Assembly (NCBI GenBank): GCA_026874595.1 | Contig: CM049310.1 | Span: forward strand, 34,847,558-34,911,557 | DNA from: Sipunculus nudus | Taxonomy: Eukaryota > Annelida > Sipuncula > Golfingiida > Sipunculidae | Direction: 5' to 3' | Length of the DNA stretch: 64,000 nt | Shown: positions 24,755-37,035 of the stretch, piece by piece | How positions within the stretch are numbered: position 1 is the stretch's first letter | How the letters are laid out: every line of letters starts with the position of its first letter | The notes under the pieces: generated by a model | Database searches by the model: none | Seen by the model: only the letters and a program-made list of their open reading frames with translations | What the model was told of the DNA's origin: nothing | Translations under genes and position numbers: made by a program

Positions 24755-25564
24755 TTTTTTTTCTTTTTTGTATGATTTGATAAAAAATTTCATATGATCA
24801 GAGAAAAAAATGATAAAAACAGGTAAAGCACCACATAACAAAGGAAAACTTATCAAAATTGTATTATTTTACCTTCTTGCACAAAATGTCTGAAAGGCTG
24901 AAGTTCAAAATTGGTTATTTTCTGTTGAAAATCAAAATAAAAATTTTTGATGTGTGGGGTTAAAATTGATGTGAGCAGTGCCTGGGAACCCTTACCTTTT
25001 ATTTGTCCTTAGCTGTAATAACTTTGTTCCTTGGCATTGAGGGCAGCCTTTGCATAGATTGCATAGTTCATCCACTCAGTAAAAGATCTATTGCTATTTT
25101 GATTTTGCCATTAGCTTACTTCTAACCTCTCTCCGTAGATCTATACATATTCTTCAAAAAAATTGAAGTAGGCTCGCCGCTCAAATATGTTTTTACCATG
25201 TAAGTACACAAAAAGTAGTTCAGGTAGTTAATAATTTCAGCAAACATTTGCTTCTTAAGAAAGACTTAGTCACCAATTTGTTTACGTATTGTAAGATTTT
25301 GCTTTAAATTAACCTTATTGTAAAAAAAGGATAATTTATATCATACTCTTTACCAATGAGCTAAATAGTCTTCCCCTGTGCATATATAGTAGGGGGGGGG
25401 GGGTTTGCTAAATCATCTCTACTAATTAATGCTACCTCAGGAGACCTTAAGTCGCTTTTGTCTTTAAACTGTACAGAATACAAACATACAATCCTATTTC
25501 TCCTACAATTTCCTAGGCCATACTTGGAAATCTGCTATTCCAGATACGGGAATTTGAAGTTGAA
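24755..25564. other. No recognised feature
   Basis: A poly-G run lies near 25393-25404. No exon or repeat family assigned. Confidence 0.45.
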
Positions 25565-26285
25565 ATTCCCAATTGGTCAAGACCAGATCCCAATTGGAAT
25601 TCAGTCTGGCCTAAATCCTGATTTTTAATTAATAACAAAGATAATGACTTCCTGTTTAACCAGTTCATTACTGTGTCTGCTTGCTAATATCATGTCCACA
25701 AAGCTCTTTTTAAATATCAAATCAATGTGAAGAGTTGTTCATATTTATGAAATGTTTATGTTAATTTTTGATACACAATTTAATTATTTTGATTCATACA
25801 TACATGATGCATATAGGTAATACTAGCCAGAAAAAGTTTTATTCATCAAGTTTAACATATTTTGAATTTTTCAAAGGTTAAGCTGTGTCACAAAAGTCAG
25901 TAGTATTGATTTTTTCCATTAATTAATTCATGTCAGGTCCCAGTCCTACTAATATTCACTTGTCAGCTAATCTATGTATTTGAATCTGTCATGGCATAAA
26001 TAAAATTTTCCTAAATTCAGTCAGAAGTATAAGCTGTAGATATTAGTTAGTATTATGTCAGCTCAAAGTCTGAATCAGGAGATAAGTTGGATTAGATCCT
26101 GATCAGGGTAACTGGAGTGTTCAGAATCCTGATCAGGATTCAGTCTGGCCTAAACCCTGATCAAAATCTGGTCCAGCCCTGAACCAGCCCAGATTCAGAT
26201 CAGGGTTAAGGCTTGACTGAATCCTGATTGAGATTTGGTCTGAACCAATTGCTGATTGGTCCAGATAGGGATCTGGGCTTTGAAA
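25565..26285. repeat. Family H repeat, copy H1
   Basis: 25912-26290 is paralogous to 38158-38540: 'cagtcctactaatattcact', 'tagtattatgtcagctcaaa', then clusters of cctgatcaggrt and tctggccta motifs. The last 250 bases are a mosaic of short, partly palindromic gatc/ctgg words. Confidence 0.55.
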
Positions 26286-28310
26286 TATGCATATATGAAT
26301 GCCTTAAAGTGTCATGAATTCAGTAAAATAAGTAACTAGAATAGCATGGATATCCTTAAAACAGCCTCATGAAGTCAAGACATCCCTGTGTTGAAAGTAC
26401 TCACTTGCAGTAAGTTAACATGAGGAAGACAAGGCACTATTCAGGGTAGTGATGTTATGAAGATTGGTAGAATTTTAAATGGTTATCTTATCTAAGTAAC
26501 CTTATATAAATACATTTATCCACATAGTCCATGTTTTCAAATAATTACAAATTACCTGTTGTGGTAAATGATAATAATACACTTAATGCAATTAACATAT
26601 CAGTAATAAAACTGTGCATAAAGTACCAGAAAAAAATCATGTCTCACTTATGTAATGTTCTCTGTCAAGTTCACTGCAACAATAACATTGCGCTTGGGTA
26701 AATTAGTAGCATAAGCATTTACAAAGCAATATGAAGTGACAGCAGCAATTTAAGTTGCTGAAGTATGAGTGAACATATGAGTGAATATAATGAGGTTGTA
26801 TTCCATGTAAATACTAGGTAATCCTTTTTCATGATGTAAGTATGAAATAAGCACATAAGTTCATACTATAATATCTACTGAATTTGTAAATAAGAAAAAT
26901 AAATAGAAGATTGATTGCAACTATCTGAGTGGTAAAAATTAATTTTCCTCCATTAAAAAATACTTTAAAAAAATCTTAGTCATATGACTTAAATTTATTT
27001 GTTAGATTTTCACAGTCACTTGAACTTCTTCAAGGATGTCTGACACATTGTATAGTGAGGAACAGATTTTGTTTACTGCTAATGGCTGGATGGTAAATAT
27101 ATTAGTGAACCAGGTTCGTTTAGAGAGCAGACAGAAAAATAATGTATAAAAATTAGAAGGAAAACATACAGGTTTTCATTGGAGTGGGAAAGAGAACACA
27201 TACCATACAGGTATTTTTATTTAGACACACTGCTATGAGGTAAGTGGATGATGCCCTAAAAACCCAAGTCTATATTTAGCAGCCATTCTTCAATTTTTGC
27301 CAAAATCAAGCATTGACTGCGCCATTCTTCAACCATGTCATATGCAGCTTCTGAGTTCTAGGAAATCCCATTGTGACGACAAGTGCTACACCCACTGCAC
27401 ATATTTGCACAAGGTCATGTACTTGCGTGATAAACATGATTTACTGGTCTCAGCTAGTCTTGGATATAATAAATATAGGCAGGGAGGACTGTTTGACATT
27501 CAACATTGTGTGTAGTAGTTTATTACAACAGGTGAGTTCAGTGTTCAATCTGGGTAAACGGGATTTGTAGTAACCAGGCCAGATACCGCATTTTATTAGC
27601 TGTTGCTAAATGAAAAGTTTTTCTTTTACACATTTGCAGCAGGACAGTAGTTTAACCACAACAAAGAAACAACAGAACACCACTAATTGGTTGTTTACCA
27701 GTTTGTGGTTTAAATGTTATAAATACATTTATATTGTCTGTGGAACAGTGAAGATTTCTCTGCCAGTTAGGCTAGACCTGCAGTATTAAGAGTTGCTGTT
27801 CATATGCAATAATGTGTATTCTTGTTGCTGAGCAGCAAAATCTTGTTGCTTAGGAGCATGTTGTAAGGAGAGTGGAAAGGTGTGGTAAAAGTACTGAGAA
27901 AGCTATTTTTGGGTAAAGATTGCTTCTGTAGATTTGATGAAAATGTAAACTTTGGCTATAAAATATATATGTTTTTTATTAACACTAAAATAGCTACTTG
28001 GGTGGGAAAAAAACACATGAGACACATGAAAAGTCATTTCTTGCATAAATAAAACTTTTCATTTAAATTGACTTCTATTAAACAGGATTTGATATTATAA
28101 AAAAACCCAGTAATCTTAACAGGTCAAGATCCAGTTATTTTTTTTTTATAAGCTCTAGATCCTTGTTAGACCAGTTGGGTTTTAGATATTAGCAGGATAA
28201 TGACAAGTATCTGCATGGACTGTATCTAAGTTAGGATCACAAATATGATTATATTTCTTGTGTATGCCCTGTGGTGCCAGGTCCTGTGTCATAGTTGTAA
28301 TTTGTGGCAT
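26286..28310. other. No recognised feature
   Basis: Two kilobases of AT-rich sequence. The overlapping open frames at 27297-27570 have no recognisable domain. No splice-joined exon set was evident. Confidence 0.4.
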
Positions 28311-28691
28311 TTTTATAGCTCAGCTGACTGTAAGTCATCTGAGGTAAGGGTATGGCACTTTGTCTGTCATCTGTCTGGCCGTCAGGCTGTCCTTCAGCAG
28401 AGCACAAATCGTAACCACTGACCCTAGATGTTTATAACTAAAAATCTAGGGAGGTCCATAAAAAATCTCCTTCGAACCCTGAAAAGAGGTCACTGCAACC
28501 TATATCCTCCAAACTATGGGGCTTGTAATTACCCCAATAATAATTAAAAATTTGATACAAACCTGCAGTATCTTGATAATTCATGGATTTTCATAAATCT
28601 TGCCATGAATATTGACCATGACTATATTGTCAGTGCCCAAAAACTGGTGGTGCTACCTGTATTTTTTCTTATTTTTATGAATATTTTTATA
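28311..28691 (+). mobile_element. Family F (B-related) copy
   Basis: Starts ttttatagctcagctgactg, then 'ctgtcatctgtctggccgtc'. The unit runs through 'aactatggggcttgtaatta' and 'actggtggtgctacctgt'. Directly abuts B2. Shares its 5' hairpin with family B and its core with 63490-64000. Confidence 0.6.
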
Positions 28692-29844
28692 TTTTTAGCT
28701 CAGCTGACTATAAGTCATCTGAGCTATAGTCGTGGTCCATTGTCCGTCGTCTGTCCGTCCGTCCGTCCATAGATGTGGCACGTTTTGAAACCGTAAGACC
28801 TAGGAATCCAAAATTCAGCATAATGTTAGATGTCCCCAAGATCACCTACCAAGCCGAAAACTGGGTCTTTGCGACTTCGTTCCTTTGAGAAATTAAGGAA
28901 AAACCTCATTTTTTTTATTAAAAACCTATTTTCACACTTCAGGACTGCCTTATATCAAAACCACTCATCTGTATTTCCTCATATTTACCAGAAATATTCT
29001 TTTATATAGTTCCTAAGTACATGCCAGAAATTATGTCTGTATTATATAATTTAAAAAAGTTATGGGCCAAAACATAATGCATTTTGTAAAAAATCAGGAA
29101 AGATATTTGATCACTTAACACAAAACATGTTAAAGCTATGGACTTTTTTTCCAGTAATATAACTTTAATTTATCAAAATTAAATTGTATACCCAAAATTA
29201 GATCAAAATCTTTTAAATTTTTTAAAATATTAACAAAAATAAAAAATTGGTACCTTAAATTTTGCCCAACTTTGACCATGGCACGTTTTTTTCCTGTAAG
29301 TACTGTGGATTTACTCAGCATGTTTTTGTTAGCATTTTGTCTGTTAACACCAAAAATTTGAAACCAGTTGATCAAAAACTGTAGATTTTATTCAAGTTTT
29401 CAAGCACCATGTAACAAATTGTTTACATCAAGCTAGTGTTATGCAGTTTACAAGAGCTCAGCTCCGAAGCTTCAGCTCTCAGTTCCTAAAATTTCGCATA
29501 CAATTAGATGTCTCCAAAATTCCCTACCATGCCAAGAATTTAGTCACTAGGACTTAATACCTTCGAGATATTAATGAAAAACTTCATTTTTCCATTAAAA
29601 ACCCATTGTTACACTTCAAGACTGCCTAATATCAAAACCACTGATCTGACTTTAATCATATATAATATACATATTTTTCTATACATTCTCTATGCAAATG
29701 CCAGAAATGATGTCAGTATTGCGTAATTGTTTTAAGTAATGGGCCCAAACATAATGCACTATGTAAAAAATCAAGAAATACATTTACTCCCTTAGCAAGA
29801 GGATTGCTGAAGCTAGAGATTTTTTTGTCAGGGATGTATCATTA

Positions 29845-30826
29845 TTGTATCCCCAGACAAAGTTGTTTATTTAAATTGGGGTCATGACCTTTCCTATGAT
29901 AGTGGCCTTGACCTTGAATATTGCCATATATGGTGAAAATCACACACCTCTTATGATATCTCAGGTGTTGAAAGCCATATGGATTTCAAACATGACTTAT
30001 GTATGGCCCACCACTAAAGTAAGAACCCATAGGTTCTAAGGTCAAAGGTCAAGGTCACTGGACTGGCATTTTAAAAGATACTGTGGATGCATTTTAAGCC
30101 AAACTTTCATCCTAGGTCTTCCATCTTGAATATATAGCTCACTTGCCAATAGTGGATGATCCATATCAATTTTGGGGTCACAAGGTCAAAGGTCAAGGCC
30201 ACAGGAGCTATCTATCCAAAAATTAGTTTCTGGATGATAATTCCTGCTTATATTGATGTATGGATTTCAAACTTGACTTTTATATGTCCCATTGGAAAAG
30301 CAAGACCCAAATTGATTTTGGGGTCATGAGGTCAAAGGTCAAGGTCACAGGACACATCTTTAAAAAGATTGTGGATGCATTTTCAGCCAAACATTTCATC
30401 TCAGATCTTTCATCTTGCACATATAGTTCTCCTGCCAAGAGAGGAAGACCCCTATCAATTTTGAGGTCACAAGGTCAAAGGTGAAGGTCACAGAAGCCAT
30501 CTGTCCAAAAATGAGTTTCTGGATAATAATTCCTGCTTTATTGATGTATAGTTTTCAAACCTGACTTGCATATGTCCCATTGGAAAAGCAGGACCCGAAT
30601 TGATTTTGGGGCCATGAGGTCAAAGGTCAAGGTCACAGGACACATCTTTAAAAAGATCAAGGTCACAGGACCAACATCTTCAACAAGATTGTTGATTGTT
30701 AGATGGAAGAAACAGTAAATATGCCAAGTGTCAGTATATGCTGCTAAAAATGGGGGTCTATTCTTGAAGGGGGGCCCTACTATGTCTGGGGATACTTTGG
30801 CACCTGCGGTGCCAAGAAATGTCTAG
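29845..30826 (+). mobile_element. Family A element, copy A3 (inside B2)
   Basis: 5' ttgtatccccagacaaagtt; 3' gtctggggatac, hairpin ggcacc-tgc-ggtgcc, then CTAG at 30823-30826. The B1 empty site (ttatttaatcaagattc near 14852) is restored exactly if ttgtatcc...ctag is removed, so there is no target duplication. The core differs from A1 and A2: it has ~280-bp units with nuclear-receptor-like AGGTCA repeats. Confidence 0.7.
29985..30665 (+). repeat. ~280-bp tandem units rich in AGGTCA half-sites
   Basis: 'tggatttcaaac' or a variant recurs near 29980, 30262 and 30548 (spacing about 280-287). AGGTCA-A-AGGTCA sits at 30039-30051, 30183-30195, 30329-30341 and 30617-30629. Three of these are followed at once by a further AGGTCA. 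Confidence 0.75.
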
Positions 30827-31268
30827 TTTAATCAAGATTCAAATGAATACCCAAAATTAGTTCTGAATTTTTCAAATTTTATAAGTTATTAGTATAAATA
30901 TAAAATTAGTAACTTAAATTTTGCCCAACTTTGACCATGGCACGTTTGTTTCCTGAGAGCACTGTTGATATAATTTCATATCATGCACACATAAGGATTT
31001 CAGCATTTTAGTTTAGAAAGCTGAAAGAAATTGGCCAAAAATTGTAGCTTTTATTAATGTTTTTATGAGACCATGTCAGACCTTGGCTCTCTCTAGCCCC
31101 TCTTGAGTCACCTGTATGTTGACCTTGTTGAACTTTCAGCAAATTATGCATGCTTGAGGCGAGGCATAAACTAGGGCAGCCAGGCAGCTTATGGCCAGCC
31201 ACAGTTGATCCAGGTGTCCAACCCAACTAATCTAGTAGTTTTTACCAACAACATAACAATAAACAATA

Positions 31269-31503
31269 AATTAATAAATTTTTATTGATTTTTAATAACA
31301 AATTAAAGAAAAATAGAAAAGGAATTTGTTAGTTGATAATAACAGGAAATTAACTTGAGTTACTGATGATATAAGAATCTTGTATCAAATTAATAAATTT
31401 TTATTGATTTTTAATAACAAATTAAAGAAAAATAGAAAAGGAATTTGTTAGTTGATAATAACAGGAAATTAACTTGAGTTACTGATGACATAAGAATCTT
31501 GTG
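31269..31503 (+). repeat. ~118-bp recent tandem duplication in B2
   Basis: The stretch beginning aattaataaatttttattga is present twice (31269 and 31387) and almost identical. The paralog in B1 (from about 15288) has it once. Confidence 0.8.
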
Positions 31504-34229
31504 TCGATGGATAGAATGTCACGTATTCCAAATAACACCATGCAGTCACCTATGGTATTTTTCAGTTCAATTTAAATGATAAAAAAGTAAATCATATTAT
31601 TCATTACTAATCATTAGGGATCATATGAAGGAAATTAATGATATACAAAGATGCAGTTGATAATATTAATCTAGATTCCTACTGTGTCTAGTGTGTACAT
31701 TGATGTGAAATTAGTCCAAAATGAATATATTACATTTATTTTTTAATATAAATAAAAGCCATAAAACCAGGTACTTATGATCATTGTTTAAATGTGTGAA
31801 TTTTGTATATTCTGGATTCTCAACATCATTGTTTGGCGAAAACTGAATAAATACCAGACATGGTGCGAATACTTTGTAATTGTATTTAAATACAAATATG
31901 AATATGTACTCCATGATAAAATTTCTTTCATAAGAATGGGAATTCAGGTAAAAATGAAAGTATTGAATATCAGTGCAGATACTTTCAAAATGTATTCATG
32001 AATGCATTCATGAATATATTCTTTAATATTATTTTAATAATCACTTCAGTTATATTTTATTTTAAAAAATCATACGATTCTCTTATTATTTTTAATAAAA
32101 ATTATAATTGGGACATTATTTGTAATTTTTTTTAATAAATAGTTAAACTCTTATATTATTATATTATATGTTCTGCTTATAAGTTATATGACCAAGTCAA
32201 AATCTGTGTGACAATAGCACTCCATTTGTTAATAAAAATAAATGAAATCAATCCTCTTCCCTGTCTCCAAAGGTACTATCTAAATCATACATAAGCTAAA
32301 CAACAACAACTCATAATACAGCTTATTTTTTTACCACATAAAACCTGCATGTGCCTCGTTGTATCACCAGACATAGTCTAGAGATACTATGGTTTAGGCA
32401 CAGTCGCGCCGCCGCAGCCACCGCAGAGATTTCTTTTGGACACAATAACTCAAAAAATATTTCACGGATCTTTACCAAACTTGGTATATATATAGATATG
32501 GGTGAGAGGACGACGCCTATTTAAAATGAGGTCATGACCTCAACTAGGAGAGTGACCTTGACCTTGAATAGGTTCAATTTTGGGGAAAATCACTCAAATT
32601 CTTAAATATCTCAAGAAAACTTGGATTGATCCAAAAATCAAGTTGATGGAAGATCATGGATTGGGTTGTCATGTTCCAGAAACTGGTGGCGCCACCTATT
32701 ATTCTTTACTTGTTTTCATGCCGTTTAATATCCCCAAAATAGCTACTTGACAGTACTGTGAGCATTATAAGTCAAAAACTAATGGACAGATTTCTTTCAT
32801 ATTATGCAAATACATAGATATGGGTTATGGGATGATGTTTATTTAAATTGGGGTCATGACCTTTCCTATGAGAGTGGCCTTGACCTTGAATATTGCCATA
32901 TATGGTGAAAATCACACAAAATCATTAATTTCTCAATAAGGGATGCATGCATTGGTCCAAAAATCAACTTGACTGAAGATCTTGGATAGTAATGTCATGT
33001 ACCGGAAACAGGTGACGCCACCTGTTATTCTTTTACTTGTTTTCATGCCGTTTAATACCCCATCATTGCCACTTAACAGTACATTTATAACCTGTGAGCA
33101 TTATAAGTCAAAAACTAATGGACAGATTTCTTTCATATTATGCATATACATAGACATGGGTTATGGGATGATGTATATATAAATTGGGGTCATGAACTTT
33201 CCTATTAGAGTGGCCTTGACCTTGAATATTGCCATATATGGTGAAAATTACACAAAATCATTAATATCTCAATAAGGGATGCATGCATTGGTCCAAAAAT
33301 CAATATGTTCGAAGATCTTGGAAAGTATTGTCATGTACCGGAAACAGGTGGCGCCACCTGTTATTCTTTTACTTGTTTTGTGCCGTTTAATACCCCATCA
33401 TTGCCATTTATCAGTACTGAGAGCATTAAAAGTCAAAAACTAATGGACAAATTTCTTTCATATTATGCATATACATGGATATGGGTTAAAGAATAATGTT
33501 TATTTGAATAGGGGTCATGACCTTTCCAATGAGTGGCCTTGACCTTTAATATTGCCATATATGGTGAAAATCACACAAAATCATTAATTTCTCAATAAGG
33601 GATGCATGCATTGGTCCAAAAATCAACTTGACTGAAGATCTTGGATAGTAATGTCATGTACCGGAAACAGGTGGCGCCACCTGTTATTCTTTTACTTGTT
33701 TTGTGCCGTTTAATACCCCATCATTGCCATTTATCAGTACTGAGAGCATTAAAAGTCAAAAACTAATGGACAAATTTCTTTCATATTATGCATATACATA
33801 GACATGGGTTATGGGATGATGTATATATAAATTGGGGTCATGACCTTTCCTATTAGAGTGGCCTTGACCTTGAATATTGCCATGTATGGTGAAAATTACA
33901 CAAAATCATTAATATCTCAATAAGGGATGCATGCATTGGTCCAAAAATCAACATGTTCGAAGATCTTGGAAAGTATTGTCATGTACCGGAAACAGGTGGC
34001 GCCACCTGTTATTCTTTTACTTGTTTTGTGCCATTTAATACCCCATCATTGCCATTTATCAGTACTGTGAGCATTATAAGTCAAAAACTAATGGACAAAT
34101 TTCTTTCATATTATGCATATACATGGATATGGGTTATAGGATAATGTTTATTTGAATAGGGGTCATGACCTTTCCAATGAGTGCCCTTAGCAAAAAACGA
34201 GCTTGCCGCGCATAGTTGCTGCAAACTTG

Positions 34230-35430
34230 CTGCAGCTTTGCAGCAACCTTGCAGCAAGGTCACAAATTGCCATGCAAATTAGTTTGCGGCAACCTTGCTG
34301 CAGGCTTGCTGCAACCAGTGTTCCCGCAGCCCTTTTCCTGCAGCCTTCCCGCAGCCCTTTTCCTGCAGCCTTCCCGCAGCCTTTCTCGCACACTTCCCGC
34401 AGCCTTTCTCGCACACTTCCCGCAGCCCTTTTCCCGCAGTCCATTTTCCCGCAGCCTTCTCGCACACTTCCCGCAACCTCACACACTTCCTGCAGCTTCT
34501 CGCACACTTTCCCGCAGCCTTCTTGCACACTTTCCCGCAGCCTTCTCGCACACTTCCTGCAGCCTTGCACACTTCCTGCAGCTTCTTGCACACTTTCCCG
34601 CAGCCTTCTCACACACTTTCCCGCAGCCTTCTCGCACACTTCCTGAAGCCTTGCACACTTCCTGCAGCTTCTCGCACACTTTCCCACAGCCTTCTTGCAC
34701 ACTTTCCCGCAGCCTTCTCGCACACTTCCTGCGGCCTTGCACACTTTCCCGCAGCCTTCTCGCACACTTTCCTGCAGCTTTGCAGCAACCTTGCAGCAAG
34801 GTCACAAATTGCCATGCAAATTAGTTTGCGGCAACCTTGCTGCAGGCTTGCTGCAACCAGTGTTCCCGCAGCCCTTTTCCTGCAGCCTTCCCGCAGCCCT
34901 TTTTCTGCAGCCTTCCTGCAGCCTTTCTCGCACACTTCCCGCAGCCTTTCTCGCACACTTCCCGCAGCCCTTTTCCCGCAGTCCATTTTCCTGCAGCCTT
35001 CTCGCACACTTTCCCGCAGCCTTCTCGCACACTTCCCGCAGCCTCACACACTTCCTGCAGCTTCTCGCACACTTTCCCGCAGCCTTCTTGCACACTTTCC
35101 CACAGCCTTCTCGCACACTTCCTGCAGCCTTGCACACTTCCTGCAGCTTCTTGCACACTTTCCGGCAGCCTTCTCGCACACTTTCCCGCAGCCTTCTCGC
35201 ACACTTCCTGAAGCCTTGCACACTTCCTGCAGCTTCTCGCACAATTTCCCACAGCCTTCTTGCACACTTTCCCGCAGCCTTCTCGCACACTTCCTGCGGC
35301 CTTGCACACTTTCCCGCAGCCTTCTCGCACACTTTCCTGCAGCCTTCCCGAACACTTCCTGCAGCCTTGCAGACTTCCTGCAGCTTCTCACACACTTTCC
35401 CGCAGCCTTCTCGCACACTTTCCCGCAGCA
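34230..35430. repeat. GC-rich minisatellite of ~23-24-bp units, duplicated as 542-bp blocks
   Basis: Variants of ttcccgcagccttctcgcac recur dozens of times. A longer block starting tgcagctttgcagcaacctt repeats at 34231 and 34773 (period 542). Because the units rarely contain stop words, long open frames (up to 383 codons) appear in several frames on both strands. These are not taken as genes. Confidence 0.9.
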
Positions 35431-36725
35431 GGGGCCAATTAGATAGCAGCTAGCCATGATATGTATAAACAACAGCACGTGGGCTCAGTTATTGTTTACA
35501 AGCAGACATGACATTGTTGTAATATTTCACTGACACTGTCATGAACGTAACATAGGACTTTATTAAAACAGATACAGCGAACTCGAGCGTGCTCCACAGG
35601 AGGCTGACATATTGAGAAGAGAGAGAGTTGCGCATGCGCATATACACTATGATCAGGGATCAGTTCTTAAATATTTTGTTTGATAATATAACAGCCATGT
35701 CATTAGTCAGTGACTGTCTCTGCTCCAAATATAAATGCAGGTACTCAACAGAACAAGCTCTCATGAAACTCCATTTAATTTGCACATACAATTAAACCTT
35801 AATCCATAATGGCTTTTAAATATAAACCAAACTTAATCAAGCTTTGTTAGAAATTACACCTTGATGAATATGAATCAGAGTACACACTACACAGTCACAC
35901 GAATCCTGCATGAAGTTGTGTAGCTACATAGCTGAATAAAAGTTCTGGGTGAGTTTATTGTCAGGCCAAGGACTAGAAACATGAACCACAAAGTGACATT
36001 GGGTTACTTCAATATTGTTAGGAACTTCCCATTTACTTAGGGTGACATCTATAGACATACGTCAAACAGAATTGAGCAAATCAACTTTAAATGAAGCTTA
36101 GCCTAAGTATTTTAAAATTTGTGTGAAGATGAAAACAAAACCTTATTTAAAGTTACTGTTTCATATTCAAATCAATAAAACTCAAAATGCATTGGAGTTC
36201 AATAAATGCATGATATACACGTTAACCACAGAATTTTACTCATGCTGCCTTTGATATATCTGCCTTCCAGCTTGAATACATCTTTCAATCCCACCATTAA
36301 TCTTAGTTTTTACTTTTACACAAAATTAAATTTAATACTACACTTTCTGTGTATAAAATTACTTGAGGAAAAAAATCAATCTTATCAGTGCTGGGCAGCC
36401 CTTTATCAATGCTTGCTGCGGCAGCCCTTAGGGTACAAATATGTAGTTCAAACTTACTGGTGGTAGTAACATAACACCCTCTCTTTGTTCCTCCCATCAA
36501 CTGATTGTATGTTCTAATTAATCCAATAAGTCCTCTGAACATGCTGGATCTGTTGAATGTTACTCTTACTTGAGCAATTTGGCACAGATCTTCATATTTT
36601 TAGAAGAGCTAACAAAGCACTGTCTTTTCCTAATTTTGCAAAAATGGCTGCCTTTCCCTCCAAAATCAGTTTAGCCAATCACAGCAGGGTAAGACAGGAA
36701 AAGTAGGGCAAATAAAACTGTAAAA
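35431..36725. other. AT-rich middle of element G
   Basis: Non-repetitive within this window and of base composition unlike the flanking arrays. Short open frames (for example 36206-36466) have no recognisable domain. Confidence 0.4.
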
Positions 36726-37035
36726 GACTGCGGCTAGCCGCAACCCTCCCGCAGCCTTCCTGCGCACAGCATCCAGTTGACTCTATGAGACTGCGGCTAG
36801 CCGCAACCCTCCCGCAGCCTTCCTGCGCACAGCATCCAGTTAACTGTATGAGACTGCGGCTAGCCGCAATCCTCCCGCAGCCTACCTGCGCACAGCATCC
36901 AGTTAACTCTGTGAGACTGCGGCTAGCCGCAACCCTCCCGCAGCCTTCCTGCACACAGTATTAAAATACTCTATAGGACTGCGGCTAGCCGCGACCCTCC
37001 CGCAACCTTCCAGCACACAATTCAGATTTGCTGCA
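36726..37035. repeat. 63-bp tandem array in G, five units
   Basis: gactgcggctagccgcaacc starts at 36726, 36789, 36852, 36915 and 36977. Each unit contains the palindrome gcggctagccgc and 'cctcccgcagccttcctgcg', linking it to the minisatellite at the other end of G. Confidence 0.9.

Noticed and set aside
34187-35478. Long open frames (up to 383 codons) on both strands in the GC-rich block
   Set aside because: All are translations of one ~24-bp minisatellite unit that lacks stop words. Overlapping frames on both strands are equally long and none has a domain or gene-like start context.
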